Position numbers and translations under genes: made by a program. Source: Gemmatimonadota bacterium (GTDB lineage: Bacteria > Latescibacterota > UBA2968). From it: DNA of 45,178 nucleotides. Location: the NCBI GenBank assembly GCA_009838845.1, contig VXRD01000111.1:1-45178 (forward strand), given 5' to 3'. How positions within the stretch are numbered: the stretch's first letter is position 1; each line of letters opens with the position of its first letter. Below, piece by piece: positions 24,587 to 32,549 of this stretch. The notes beneath the pieces are model-generated. The model was given only the letters and a program-made list of their open reading frames with translations, ran no database searches and was not told the origin of the DNA.

Positions 24587-25657
24587 ATGAATTACATCGG
24601 TAGCAAGTATTCTCTCCGTTACTTCCTTGAGGAGGGTATTTTAAAAAATGTAAATTCAGATTGTAAGGTGTTCTGTGATGTTTTTGCTGGCACTGGTGTT
24701 GTGGGGACGCATTTTAAGCAGAAGGGCTTTAAGATTATCGCTAACGATATCCAATACTACTCCTTTTGTCTCAATCGCGCACTTGTAGGCATTAGTCAAG
24801 TACCCGCATTTGATGGCGTTCTGGATGATGGAAAAATAGTTCCGACAACACTAATTTGCGACGCAACCGACATTGTATTGGAATATCTCAATACTTTGGA
24901 TGGAAGGTCCGGATTTATCTATCGAAATTATTGCCCAGGAGGGACAGAGGGGACAGAGTTTAAGAGACAGTATTTCTCTGATGAGAATGGCAGGCGGTGT
25001 GATGCGATTCGGATGCAGATTGAAAACTGGTGGCAGGCGGGCAAATTGACGGAGGATGAGTATTTTTATCTTCTGGCGAGTTTGATAGATGCGGCAGACC
25101 GGGTTGCGAATACGGCGTCGGTCTATGGTGCATTTTTGAAGCATGTCAAGAAGAGTGCGATGAAGCCCCTGCAATTGAAGCGGCTTGGTATTGTCGAGAG
25201 CGATGAAGATCACGAAGTACATAATGTGAATGGGCAAGCGTTGGTCGAGCGTCTGTCCTGCGATGTGCTGTATATGGATCCGCCCTATAATCATCGCCAG
25301 TACTGTGCGAATTACCATGTGCTTGAGACAATTGCGCGGTACGATGATCCGAATTTAAAAGGCGTGACGGGCCTGCGTCCACAGGACGACCAAAAATCGG
25401 ATTTTTGTATGAAGAGGCGGGCGTTACCCGCATTTGAGGAGATGGTTAGAAAGACATCGGCGCAGTATGTATTCCTCAGTTATAATAGCGAGGGGATTAT
25501 GGGTAAGGATGAAATTTTGCAGGCGATGGGGCAATACGGAGAGGCGGATTTGATGACGCGGGATTACCAGCGTTTTCGGGCAGATGTAGATCGGGAGAAC
25601 CGGGTTTATAAAGCAGATCAAGTGCAGGAGTATCTGTTCTGTTTAAATAAGCAGTGA
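24587..25657 (+). CDS. N6-adenine DNA methyltransferase (D12/alpha class)
   Basis: Protects host DNA by methylating adenine at a defined site. This 356-residue protein has 'NYIGSKYSL' at the start, AdoMet motif I 'VFAGTGVVG' (F33-G37) and catalytic motif IV DPPY (D231-Y234). The order motif I, recognition region, motif IV is that of the alpha group, which includes Dam. Residues about 60-225 would hold the target recognition domain. Composition changes within the gene: 20 of 60 bases are GC at 24601-24660 but 31 of 60 at 25141-25200. GAGGGA precedes ATG 24587. It pairs with the HNH nuclease upstream. Confidence 0.9.
   Translation: MNYIGSKYSLRYFLEEGILKNVNSDCKVFCDVFAGTGVVGTHFKQKGFKIIANDIQYYSFCLNRALVGISQVPAFDGVLDDGKIVPTTLICDATDIVLEYLNTLDGRSGFIYRNYCPGGTEGTEFKRQYFSDENGRRCDAIRMQIENWWQAGKLTEDEYFYLLASLIDAADRVANTASVYGAFLKHVKKSAMKPLQLKRLGIVESDEDHEVHNVNGQALVERLSCDVLYMDPPYNHRQYCANYHVLETIARYDDPNLKGVTGLRPQDDQKSDFCMKRRALPAFEEMVRKTSAQYVFLSYNSEGIMGKDEILQAMGQYGEADLMTRDYQRFRADVDRENRVYKADQVQEYLFCLNKQ
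24941..24958 (+). repeat. Perfect tandem 9-base repeat within the methyltransferase gene
   Basis: GGGACAGAG occurs twice head to tail (24941-24949 and 24950-24958). It keeps the frame and yields the peptide G-T-E-G-T-E in the recognition region, near where the base composition of the gene changes. Confidence 0.85.
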
Positions 25658-25672
25658 GGTGCGCGGCGCTTT

Positions 25673-26806
25673 ATGGATCGGTTTACATATATAGCGTTGT
25701 TTTTGGTGCTGGTTTTTGTAGTTCACCAACCATCTCAAATACAGGGTAGAACAATGATTGTTGCAACGCAGAGTTCTTCGGAAAAATCAAAAGCTGCAGC
25801 CGATTTTGTGGGCGATGGAATGGGTGATCAGGAGGAGATTTACGCGGCGATTCACGCGCTGCCAGCATCCGGTGGGACGGTGACGCTGATGGAAGGGACG
25901 TATGATATTCGCAAGGTGAAAGATAAGCTCGGGGGATTGATTATTGACCGCAGCAATGTGACGCTAATGGGGCAGGGTGCAGCCACGCGGTTGATTCTGG
26001 CGCCGGATCAGAATACCAATGTAATCCGCATTATCGGGAATGGCGTGGGAAATATTGTGATTCGAGATCTTTGGGTAGATCAGAATCGGGATCAGAACCC
26101 GTATAATGGAGCGGAGTTTGTGAATATTTCGCACGGGCGGTTCGAGTATAATGGCATTAAAGCATTTTGTGCAGAGCCGGGCGGGTCCTGTCCGGAGCCG
26201 ACGCACAATATTACGATTGAGAATTGTACGGTGCTGAACGCGCAGAGGCTGGGTATTATGCTTGATGGGCCCAATATGCGGGTGGTGAATAACCGGCTGG
26301 GCAATGCCCATTCCGATGCGGTGGAGCTTCTGGAGGGTCCGGGTTTTGTGATGGGAAATTTTGTAGAGATTACCGGGCGCACACATGTGGCGGTGGGTTC
26401 TGATCGCGGGAATTCGATTATTATGGCAAATAATGTCGTGCATGTGCGAGAGGGCGGCGACCTGGATATTGCTTTTCGGTCCTGGGCAGATTCCGAGCGG
26501 CATGTGATTTCTAACAATATTGTTATGGTGGATCAAGGCGGCAAGCTGGGTCTGGCGATGGATGTGCGCGGGTTTGATACGTCTATTACGGGGAATGTGA
26601 TTCGGGGACGGGACGGGGCAGAGCGCTTGCCGCTTTGGCTTACTGGGGCGGGTATGGCGGTTACTGGCAATCATTTTCAGAATGTGGAACTAATTGTGAA
26701 TGACCAAACCGGTACGAATCGCCCGATTCTGATTCAGGGTAATATAATGGAAAATTCTGGGGTTTCACATGAGGTGGGAAATTTGATTCGTCCAGAAGGA
26801 GATTGA
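25673..26806 (+). CDS. Secreted right-handed parallel beta-helix protein (pectate-lyase-like fold)
   Basis: This 377-residue protein begins with a signal peptide (hydrophobic to VVHQP, cut near QIQG). It then shows the N-terminal cap of pectin-lyase-like proteins ('DQEEIYAAIHALPASGGTVTLMEGTYDI') and many short repeated turns with N-x-I/V ladders, such as 'NITIENCTVLNA', 'NMRVVNNRLGN' and 'NSIIMANNVVHV'. Such folds usually bind or cleave polysaccharides outside the cell. Active-site residues for lyase or hydrolase chemistry were not identifiable. It lies 15 bases past the methyltransferase gene and is host-like in composition. The stop is 2 bases before the VOC gene start. Confidence 0.75.
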   Translation: MDRFTYIALFLVLVFVVHQPSQIQGRTMIVATQSSSEKSKAAADFVGDGMGDQEEIYAAIHALPASGGTVTLMEGTYDIRKVKDKLGGLIIDRSNVTLMGQGAATRLILAPDQNTNVIRIIGNGVGNIVIRDLWVDQNRDQNPYNGAEFVNISHGRFEYNGIKAFCAEPGGSCPEPTHNITIENCTVLNAQRLGIMLDGPNMRVVNNRLGNAHSDAVELLEGPGFVMGNFVEITGRTHVAVGSDRGNSIIMANNVVHVREGGDLDIAFRSWADSERHVISNNIVMVDQGGKLGLAMDVRGFDTSITGNVIRGRDGAERLPLWLTGAGMAVTGNHFQNVELIVNDQTGTNRPILIQGNIMENSGVSHEVGNLIRPEGD

Positions 26807-26808
26807 GT

Positions 26809-27243
26809 ATGGTGGGAAATGAGTTGTCATTTGATCACATCCATATCATCAGCGAGGATCCGCGAGCTTCGGCAGCGTGGTACGTGGATAAATTAGGTGC
26901 AGAGATCAAAGGCGAGATTACGCTTCGTGCCGCGCCGCAGATCAAGGTAAGTCTGGGAGGGACGACGCTTCTGATCCGCGGAAGACGCCTCGGTGAAGAT
27001 CCGTCCAAACCCGCGCCGATGCGAGATTTTGAGGATTATTCGAGCCATAACGAATACGGTACCGATCATTTTGGTTTCACATACTGTGGCGACTTGCGGG
27101 CATATTGCGAGGTGTTGCGCGATAGGGGAGTAGAGTTCGTGGTTGAGCCATGGGAATTTATCCCCGGCAGCGGCGGTGTGATATGCTATATCGCCGCACC
27201 CGATGGTGTCAGTATTGAACTTGTTCAGGCGAGGCAGCGCTGA
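26809..27243 (+). CDS. VOC superfamily protein (glyoxalase/dioxygenase fold)
   Basis: This 144-residue single-domain protein has two beta-alpha-beta-beta-beta units, each with candidate metal ligands. His occurs in 'FDHIHII', His in 'GTDHFGF' and Glu in 'VSIELVQ'. The family covers glyoxalases, epimerases and extradiol dioxygenases, so the reaction cannot be named. Start ATG 26809 has AAGGAG 7 bases upstream; TTG 26803 in frame is less likely. Its gene is coupled to the beta-helix gene and is followed by a 110-base gap containing a promoter with flanking inverted repeats. Confidence 0.8.
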   Translation: MVGNELSFDHIHIISEDPRASAAWYVDKLGAEIKGEITLRAAPQIKVSLGGTTLLIRGRRLGEDPSKPAPMRDFEDYSSHNEYGTDHFGFTYCGDLRAYCEVLRDRGVEFVVEPWEFIPGSGGVICYIAAPDGVSIELVQARQR

Positions 27244-27260
27244 TAGGTAGGGCGATAATA

Positions 27261-27301
27261 CTATCTTGTCTCAGGATGGCATCTGCATTATGTTAAGATA
27301 G
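27261..27301 (+). promoter_or_regulatory. Promoter flanked by an inverted repeat (candidate operator)
   Basis: -35 TTGTCT (27266-27271) and -10 TATGTT (27289-27294) have a 17-base spacer. CTATCTT (27261-27267) and AAGATAG (27295-27301) form a perfect 7-base inverted repeat that brackets the promoter. Both outer flanks also carry ATAA once a one-base shift is allowed. This layout would suit a repressor or activator acting on the PhyH gene 53 bases downstream. Confidence 0.5.
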
Positions 27302-27353
27302 GTTATGAAACCCATTATTGATTATTTGTGTCGGATAATAGAGGAGATTTGGC

Positions 27354-28250
27354 ATGTCAGAACAGAAATATCGCGTGGCACCGCCGGGGTTTACGCGGGA
27401 TCAGTGGGACGAATTTCAAGAGGATGGCATGCTCGTTGTGGAAGACGCACTGACAGACGAGGAATGCGATCGCTATATCGAGATGATGGATGCTGCAGCT
27501 ACCCGCAGTGAAAAATACGATCCCGCGAAATTTTTTGGGCCAAACAATATCGTGGAACGGTATCCCGAATTTGCCGAGTTAATTGATCACCCTCGGCACA
27601 TCGGCTTTATGCACGATGTGTATGGCGAATTGTTAAAGCTCCATATTTCCCAATTTTTCTTGCGTCCTCGCGATACGAGTCGTAACAAGTGGCATCCCGA
27701 TGGCGCGCGCGCTTTGCCCTATGGCGTTTTTTCACCGGTTTTGCCCATACAAATCAAAGTGGCGTATTGGCTGACCGATCTTCCCGAGCCAGATATGGGA
27801 AATTTTGTCTATATGCCCGGCAGCCACAAGGGGCAGTATTTTGATTTTTACGATACCCATGATGAAGTCCCCGGCGAAAAAGTAATTTGTCCAAAGCGCG
27901 GCACGATGACATTTATGCACTGCAATACCTGGCATCGCGTGGCGCCCAATAATACGGATATCGTGAGAAAGAATATCTTTTTGGCTTATTGTCCGTCGTG
28001 GATTTGCGAAGCGGACAGGCACCAATGCGATCCCGATTGGCTCGCCACGCTCAACCGCGAACAGCGCATTATTATGCGAAGTTACAATGGCGGATATGCG
28101 AGGACCAAGCCCGCAGCAAGTGAATTTCCGCTCTTTCTGGATCGGGAAACGGGCTCTGATCGAGACTATGGCGTTTGGCCCGATCACGTTGCGTTGCATC
28201 GGCGCAAACGCATGACCACAGTTGAAAAATTTGAGTTGGCATCTACTTGA
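27354..28250 (+). CDS. Phytanoyl-CoA dioxygenase (PhyH) family, Fe(II)/2-oxoglutarate-dependent
   Basis: This 298-residue cytosolic enzyme has the iron triad H114-x-D116 (in KWHPDGAR) and H194 (in WHRVAPN), with R205 11 residues later binding 2-oxoglutarate. The 11-residue spacing equals that between His264 and Arg275 in human PhyH. It hydroxylates an unactivated carbon; in bacteria this family acts on diverse small molecules, so phytanic acid need not be the substrate. GAGGAG precedes ATG 27354. Its stop overlaps (TGATG) a possible start for the hydroxyacid dehydrogenase downstream. The pairing suggests hydroxylation followed by oxidation, an inference from context. Confidence 0.92.
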   Translation: MSEQKYRVAPPGFTRDQWDEFQEDGMLVVEDALTDEECDRYIEMMDAAATRSEKYDPAKFFGPNNIVERYPEFAELIDHPRHIGFMHDVYGELLKLHISQFFLRPRDTSRNKWHPDGARALPYGVFSPVLPIQIKVAYWLTDLPEPDMGNFVYMPGSHKGQYFDFYDTHDEVPGEKVICPKRGTMTFMHCNTWHRVAPNNTDIVRKNIFLAYCPSWICEADRHQCDPDWLATLNREQRIIMRSYNGGYARTKPAASEFPLFLDRETGSDRDYGVWPDHVALHRRKRMTTVEKFELAST

Positions 28251-28264
28251 TGCAGGAGGCAGTT

Positions 28265-29209
28265 GTGAAGGTATTGATTAACGATCGCCTGGACGATCAC
28301 CACCTGGTGCAGATTCAATCGTCGGTTGGGGATATCGACCTGATTATCCCCGATTCAAGTGATGATGCGCTGGAAATTATGCCCGAAATTGATATCATTT
28401 TTGGAGGCATGAGCCGCGATATGTTCAAACGCGCCGAACGCTTGAAGTGGGTGCAGACCTGGGGCGCGGGCGTCGATGGCATGATGTATGCCGAGTTTGT
28501 CCATAGTGAGGTGATTTTGACGAGTGCAAAGGGCACTGTGGGCGTTCATTTATCGGAACACGCGATGGCTCTTTTGCTCGGATTGACCCGGGGAATTGCG
28601 CGCGCGATCAGAACGGCTGATTGGAATGAGCGTATGCCCATTCGCCACGCATCGTGGGAATTGATCGATAAAACAATGGGGATTGTGGGGTTGGGTGGCA
28701 CGGGATGCGATGTGGCAATCCGAGCGCATGCGTTTGGCATGAGAATTATAGCTGTTGATCCAGAAGATGTCGAGGTGCCAGACTGTGTAGAGGCCTGCTG
28801 GAATATGGATCGTTTTTACGATCTTTTATCCGCGTCTGACATCGTGGTGGTCTGCTGTCCGTTGACAGAGGAAACGCGCGGGATTTTTGACCGCATGGCA
28901 TTTGAAAAGATGCAGAGTCACGCGCTTCTGGTCAATGTCACGCGGGGTAAAATTATGGATGACGCATCTCTGGTTGCGGCATTGGAAACCGGACAGATTG
29001 CCGGGGCGGGGTTAGATGTGACGCCACAAGAGCCACTGCCAGACGATCATCCGTTGTGGAATATGCCCAATGTTATTATCACACCGCATACTGCGGGAGG
29101 GTCTCCCAATAGACAGGATCGCATTGTGAATCTGTTTTGCGAAAACTTGCGGCGTTTTCTGAATGGGGAAGATATGCTGAGTGTGATCGATAAAAATAAG
29201 GGGTATTGA
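28265..29209 (+). CDS. D-isomer-specific 2-hydroxyacid dehydrogenase
   Basis: NAD(P)-dependent oxidoreductase of 2-hydroxy acids and 2-oxo acids. The nucleotide-binding loop is GLGGTG (in 'GIVGLGGTGCD'). The catalytic trio is visible: R227 (in NVTRGK), E256 (in PQEPLP) and H275 (in TPHTAGG). The 314-residue length is normal. GTG 28265 is chosen because AGGAGG lies 5 bases upstream; ATG 28250 overlapping the PhyH stop is an alternative. Substrate candidates include glycerate, glyoxylate and erythronate-type acids, none of which can be chosen here. It follows PhyH without a promoter, so the two are likely co-transcribed. Confidence 0.9.
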   Translation: MKVLINDRLDDHHLVQIQSSVGDIDLIIPDSSDDALEIMPEIDIIFGGMSRDMFKRAERLKWVQTWGAGVDGMMYAEFVHSEVILTSAKGTVGVHLSEHAMALLLGLTRGIARAIRTADWNERMPIRHASWELIDKTMGIVGLGGTGCDVAIRAHAFGMRIIAVDPEDVEVPDCVEACWNMDRFYDLLSASDIVVVCCPLTEETRGIFDRMAFEKMQSHALLVNVTRGKIMDDASLVAALETGQIAGAGLDVTPQEPLPDDHPLWNMPNVIITPHTAGGSPNRQDRIVNLFCENLRRFLNGEDMLSVIDKNKGY

Positions 29210-29221
29210 ATACGTTTTCTC

Positions 29222-29291
29222 TTGACACAATGTTACAAATATATTGATATTTACAACGAAGCATGCACTGAGGTGTATTACTCAGTATAAT
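29222..29291 (+). promoter_or_regulatory. Promoter region before the structured leader
   Basis: TTGACA (29222-29227) is followed at 18 bases by GATATT (29246-29251). A perfect TATAAT at 29286-29291 lacks a good -35. Transcription from the latter would start near 29298, just ahead of the structured segment. The exact start is uncertain. Confidence 0.5.
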
Positions 29292-29297
29292 TCTATT

Positions 29298-29397
29298 ATT
29301 TAATGGTCTCGGGCAAGGGTGACTCGAGGTCATGTGCCCTTCTCTCAAGTAGGAATCCCTGTGTTGGGATCACCGAATCGGGAGAAGGGCGTTTTTT
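29298..29397 (+). ncRNA. Structured leader or small RNA with terminator/antiterminator-like pairing
   Basis: GGGCA (29311-29315) can pair with TGCCC (29335-29339), enclosing TGAC/GTCA (29320-29323 with 29329-29332). The same GCCC is also the left arm of the terminator GCCCTTCTC/GAGAAGGGC (29336-29344 with 29382-29390), so the two structures exclude each other. An internal hairpin ATCCC/GGGAT lies at 29355-29359 and 29366-29370. No known riboswitch class was recognised. The membrane-protein gene starts 64 bases after the T-run. Confidence 0.5.
29336..29397 (+). terminator. Intrinsic terminator with a 9-base-pair stem
   Basis: GCCCTTCTC (29336-29344) pairs with GAGAAGGGC (29382-29390), with a smaller hairpin in between, and is followed by TTTTTT at 29392-29397. 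It lies 127 bases after the dehydrogenase stop and 64 bases before the permease start, so it could end the upstream operon, control the downstream one, or both. Confidence 0.75.
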
Positions 29398-29461
29398 GTG
29401 TGGCAGCACCCCCGTAAGGCGTTATATTAGGCGGTCAGAAAGGTAAGAAGGAGGTTTTTGA

Positions 29462-31408
29462 GTGGCTTTAGCAAGAGAAGTAAGCATTCCCGAATCTGTC
29501 AGGCCTGCCGTGACACTCCGCGCACTCGTTTTGGGTACTTTTCTCACGGTGATGGCGACGATTGCCGGGTCTTACGCGAGATTTATTCTTCACACTACGA
29601 GGTTGGACCAAAACCATCTTTCAGTCGCTGCTGTTTTTCCCATTGTTGTGATCGCGCTCGTGCTTTTGCGCCCGCTCAAGCTGAGTAGGGGCGAGCTTAT
29701 TGTCATGTTTTCTATGGCACTGATTGGCGCGACTATGCCCACGTATTTTGTCGGAAAATTGATCGCCAATTTTACGGTGCCGTACTATCTGGCAACACCT
29801 GAGAATCAGTGGGCGACCTATTACGAACCCTATTTGCAAGAGTGGTCTATCCTGCCCGCGGGCGAACCCCTGCGATGGTTTTTTGAAGGGCTACCGCGCG
29901 GAGTTCCCGTGCCGTGGGATGCGTGGATTGTGCCCGTGTTCTGGTGGATGACTGTGATTGCAGCTTTTTATGGCTGCTGCCTTTTTTTAATGGTTATTCT
30001 GCGAAAGCAGTGGATTGAGCACGAGCGCATTGATTATCCGCTGATGGAAATGCCTTTAGCCGTGATGGAAGAGGACAACAGGCGGGGCTTTTTTCCAATT
30101 CCCATTATGAATAACCCGTTGTTCTGGGCGGGTTTCAGTCTTACGTTGTGTATTATCCTGTGGAATGTCATTTCCTATTTTAGTCCGACTTTTCCGACGA
30201 TCCCCTGGCGCTTTGCGAGTATTCAGTTTGGGCGCGAATTTCCCCCTATTCCCGTGCGGCTATATCTAATGGTTGTGGGCTTTGGGTATTTTATCAACCT
30301 GGATATTTCGCTGAGTCTGTGGGTGTTCAATGTTCTGACCAATCTGGAAAATGGCTTTTTTAATCGTTTTGGTCTAAAAGCCGGTACAGATGAGGAGTAT
30401 TCCACAGGGCCGCTGGCGATGGGCGCGCAGTCCATGGGGGCGTTTATCGTGGTGGTACTCGTGGGCTTCTGGATGGCGCGCGGGCATTTGCGTGGGGTTT
30501 TTCGCAAGGCATTTTATCGCGATGATTCGGTTGACGATTCCGATGAGATCGTTTCTTATCGCACAGCGGTTTTTGGCATTATAGCCTGCTCTGCCTATCT
30601 GGTTGTCTGGCATTTGGCAACGGGCATGGCGTTTAAGTATATCCCGATTTTTCTGTTTGGTGCTCTGGTCATGTATCTGGGGATTACGCGGGTTATTGCA
30701 GAGACCGGACTGATTTCTATCCGCGCCCCTCTGATGCCGCAACCATTTGCCATGTTTGTGATGGGATCAGATGTGCTTTCGCAGCAGACGCAGGTTTCTA
30801 TCGCGCTTTCGTATTCCTGGTGCAGCGATACCAAAACCACGATCATGCCTGCGCTTGCCCATTCTGTAAAGCTTTACGATACTATTCGGGTCAATCAGCG
30901 GAGGTTGATTATTCCCATTGTTCTGGCGATGGCCGCAGGGGTGGTGGCTACATTTGCCTATACGATTTATATGGGTTATTTGAATGGCGCCGCAAATTAT
31001 GGGGGTATTTTTCACGGGGGTCTCGCGCGGTTTCCCTGGGATAATCTGGTCAAGAAGTCGAAAGATCCCTTTTCGGTACAGTGGTTGCCCATTATGTATA
31101 TGGGTATTGGTGCTGCAGTAACACTGCTCTTGATGATCTTGCGCTATCGGGTTTCGTGGTGGCCGCTGCATCCGATTGGGTTTGCTGCCGGGCCGGTTTA
31201 TCCTGTGAATAATGTCATTTTTGCAATTTTTCTCGCCTGGGCGATCAAGTCTATTGTTTTGCGGCTTGGCGGCATTCGCGCCTATCGCACTGGTCGGCCG
31301 TTTTTTATCGGGCTTATTATGGGGCATTTTGTAGGGGCTGGTATTTCGTTTGTCGTCGATATGATCTGGTTTCCGGGGCAGGGGCATAGCATTCCGTTTT
31401 CGGATTAA
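29462..31408 (+). CDS. OPT-like polytopic membrane protein (DUF6784/DUF6785-type)
   Basis: This 648-residue protein has about a dozen hydrophobic helices and no signal peptide. Its start, 'SVRPAVTLRALVLGTFLTVM', and the conserved 'HERIDYPLMEMPLAVMEE' and 'YLGITRVIAETGLISIRAP' stretches match the DUF6785/DUF6784 membrane proteins, which are distantly related to oligopeptide transporters. These are common next to sugar-catabolic genes in environmental phyla. It likely imports a small organic compound used by the following enzymes, but no substrate is known. GTG 29462 follows AAGGAGG (29447-29453). The upstream structured leader may control it. Confidence 0.75.
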   Translation: MALAREVSIPESVRPAVTLRALVLGTFLTVMATIAGSYARFILHTTRLDQNHLSVAAVFPIVVIALVLLRPLKLSRGELIVMFSMALIGATMPTYFVGKLIANFTVPYYLATPENQWATYYEPYLQEWSILPAGEPLRWFFEGLPRGVPVPWDAWIVPVFWWMTVIAAFYGCCLFLMVILRKQWIEHERIDYPLMEMPLAVMEEDNRRGFFPIPIMNNPLFWAGFSLTLCIILWNVISYFSPTFPTIPWRFASIQFGREFPPIPVRLYLMVVGFGYFINLDISLSLWVFNVLTNLENGFFNRFGLKAGTDEEYSTGPLAMGAQSMGAFIVVVLVGFWMARGHLRGVFRKAFYRDDSVDDSDEIVSYRTAVFGIIACSAYLVVWHLATGMAFKYIPIFLFGALVMYLGITRVIAETGLISIRAPLMPQPFAMFVMGSDVLSQQTQVSIALSYSWCSDTKTTIMPALAHSVKLYDTIRVNQRRLIIPIVLAMAAGVVATFAYTIYMGYLNGAANYGGIFHGGLARFPWDNLVKKSKDPFSVQWLPIMYMGIGAAVTLLLMILRYRVSWWPLHPIGFAAGPVYPVNNVIFAIFLAWAIKSIVLRLGGIRAYRTGRPFFIGLIMGHFVGAGISFVVDMIWFPGQGHSIPFSD

Positions 31409-31430
31409 CCTTTTTCGAGGAGTTGCGGGA

Positions 31431-32522
31431 ATGAAAATTACAGGTATTGAACTCGACGCCGTGCAGGTCAATCACCGAGGGGATTGGGTGTTTGTACATG
31501 TGCTTACAGATGAGGGCATCCGGGGAATAGGGGAGATGCGATCGGGAAGCAATTATGCGGCGCAACTATCGGCTTTGCGCGATCTGGGTGAAACGGCCAA
31601 AGGATGCGATCCGAGAAGGATTGAAGCTTTTGTTTCGCGCTATACAAGCACAGAGCGCACAAAGGTAGAATTGTTCGCCTTGAGTGCTTTTGAACAGGCA
31701 TTGTGGGATATTTTGGGCAAATCGCTCAATGTGCCCGTTCACGCGCTTTTGGGGGGGGCGTGTCGAGACGAGATCCGGCTGTATGCCAATATCAATCGGG
31801 CGACGACAGATCGGTCTCCCGAGGGATTTGCTAAAAATGCAGCTGCTGCAGTGGCGGAGGGATTTGATGCGGTCAAGCTGGACCCTTTTGACGGGGTGCG
31901 CGGTGCCGACAATGCCAGAGACGCTGCAAGGGGTATTGCGTGTATGCAAGCAGTTCGTGAAGCTATCGGGACAGAGGTCGATTTGCTCGTGGATTGTCAC
32001 AGTAAGTTCACGGTTCGCGGCGCGATTGAGGTCGCGGAGGAATTGCGCGATGTCAATCTATTCTGGTTTGAGCAACCCACACCCGAAGCGAGTCTCGATA
32101 ATTGTCTCGCTGTTAAAGAAAGGTGTGGATTGACCATTGCGGGAGGCGAGCAGCGGGGTTTGCGACGGGATTGGGTTGAGGTGGTGGAGAATCTCAGCAT
32201 GCATATTCCCATGCCCGATGTGACGGTTGTAGGCGGTATCGGCGAGTTAAAAAAAATAGGGGATATGCTCCACGCCTGGGGGCTGCCCACCGCGCCACAT
32301 GGTCCCTTTGGTCCTGTGGTGATCGCGGCTGGCGTGCATGCGATGGCTTCTTTACCCGGATTTCTCATTCTGGAATACGGATGGGGAGAGATTCCCTGGC
32401 GAAAAGATCTGACCATTCCAGGCGAGGAGATTTTGAATGGACGCATTCGCATCAATGATCGCCCGGGCCTCGGCGTTGAATTAAATTCCGAGATGGTTGA
32501 AAAGCACAGAGTTCAGGTGTGA
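31431..32522 (+). CDS. Galactonate-dehydratase-like enolase-superfamily enzyme (MR subgroup)
   Basis: This 363-residue enzyme probably dehydrates an acid sugar. Residues match the D-galactonate dehydratase layout: K149-x-D151, D188-x-H190 (VDCHSKF), E214 (FEQP) and E240 (GGEQR), with a D263-H290 dyad (H290 in APHGPFGP). D188, E214 and E240 would bind Mg2+. The D-x-H and P-H-G-P motifs are typical of GalD-like members. Unlike the 21473 enzyme, this site is complete. The exact sugar acid is unknown. GAGGAG precedes ATG 31431, 22 bases after the permease gene, so import and dehydration are likely linked. Confidence 0.88.
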   Translation: MKITGIELDAVQVNHRGDWVFVHVLTDEGIRGIGEMRSGSNYAAQLSALRDLGETAKGCDPRRIEAFVSRYTSTERTKVELFALSAFEQALWDILGKSLNVPVHALLGGACRDEIRLYANINRATTDRSPEGFAKNAAAAVAEGFDAVKLDPFDGVRGADNARDAARGIACMQAVREAIGTEVDLLVDCHSKFTVRGAIEVAEELRDVNLFWFEQPTPEASLDNCLAVKERCGLTIAGGEQRGLRRDWVEVVENLSMHIPMPDVTVVGGIGELKKIGDMLHAWGLPTAPHGPFGPVVIAAGVHAMASLPGFLILEYGWGEIPWRKDLTIPGEEILNGRIRINDRPGLGVELNSEMVEKHRVQV

Positions 32523-32549
32523 TGTCCCATAAAATAAAGGAGTATTTCG

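Noticed and set aside
23871..25672. Mobile element carrying the restriction-modification genes
   Set aside because: Low GC suggests transfer, but no transposase, integrase, terminal repeats or target duplication was seen.
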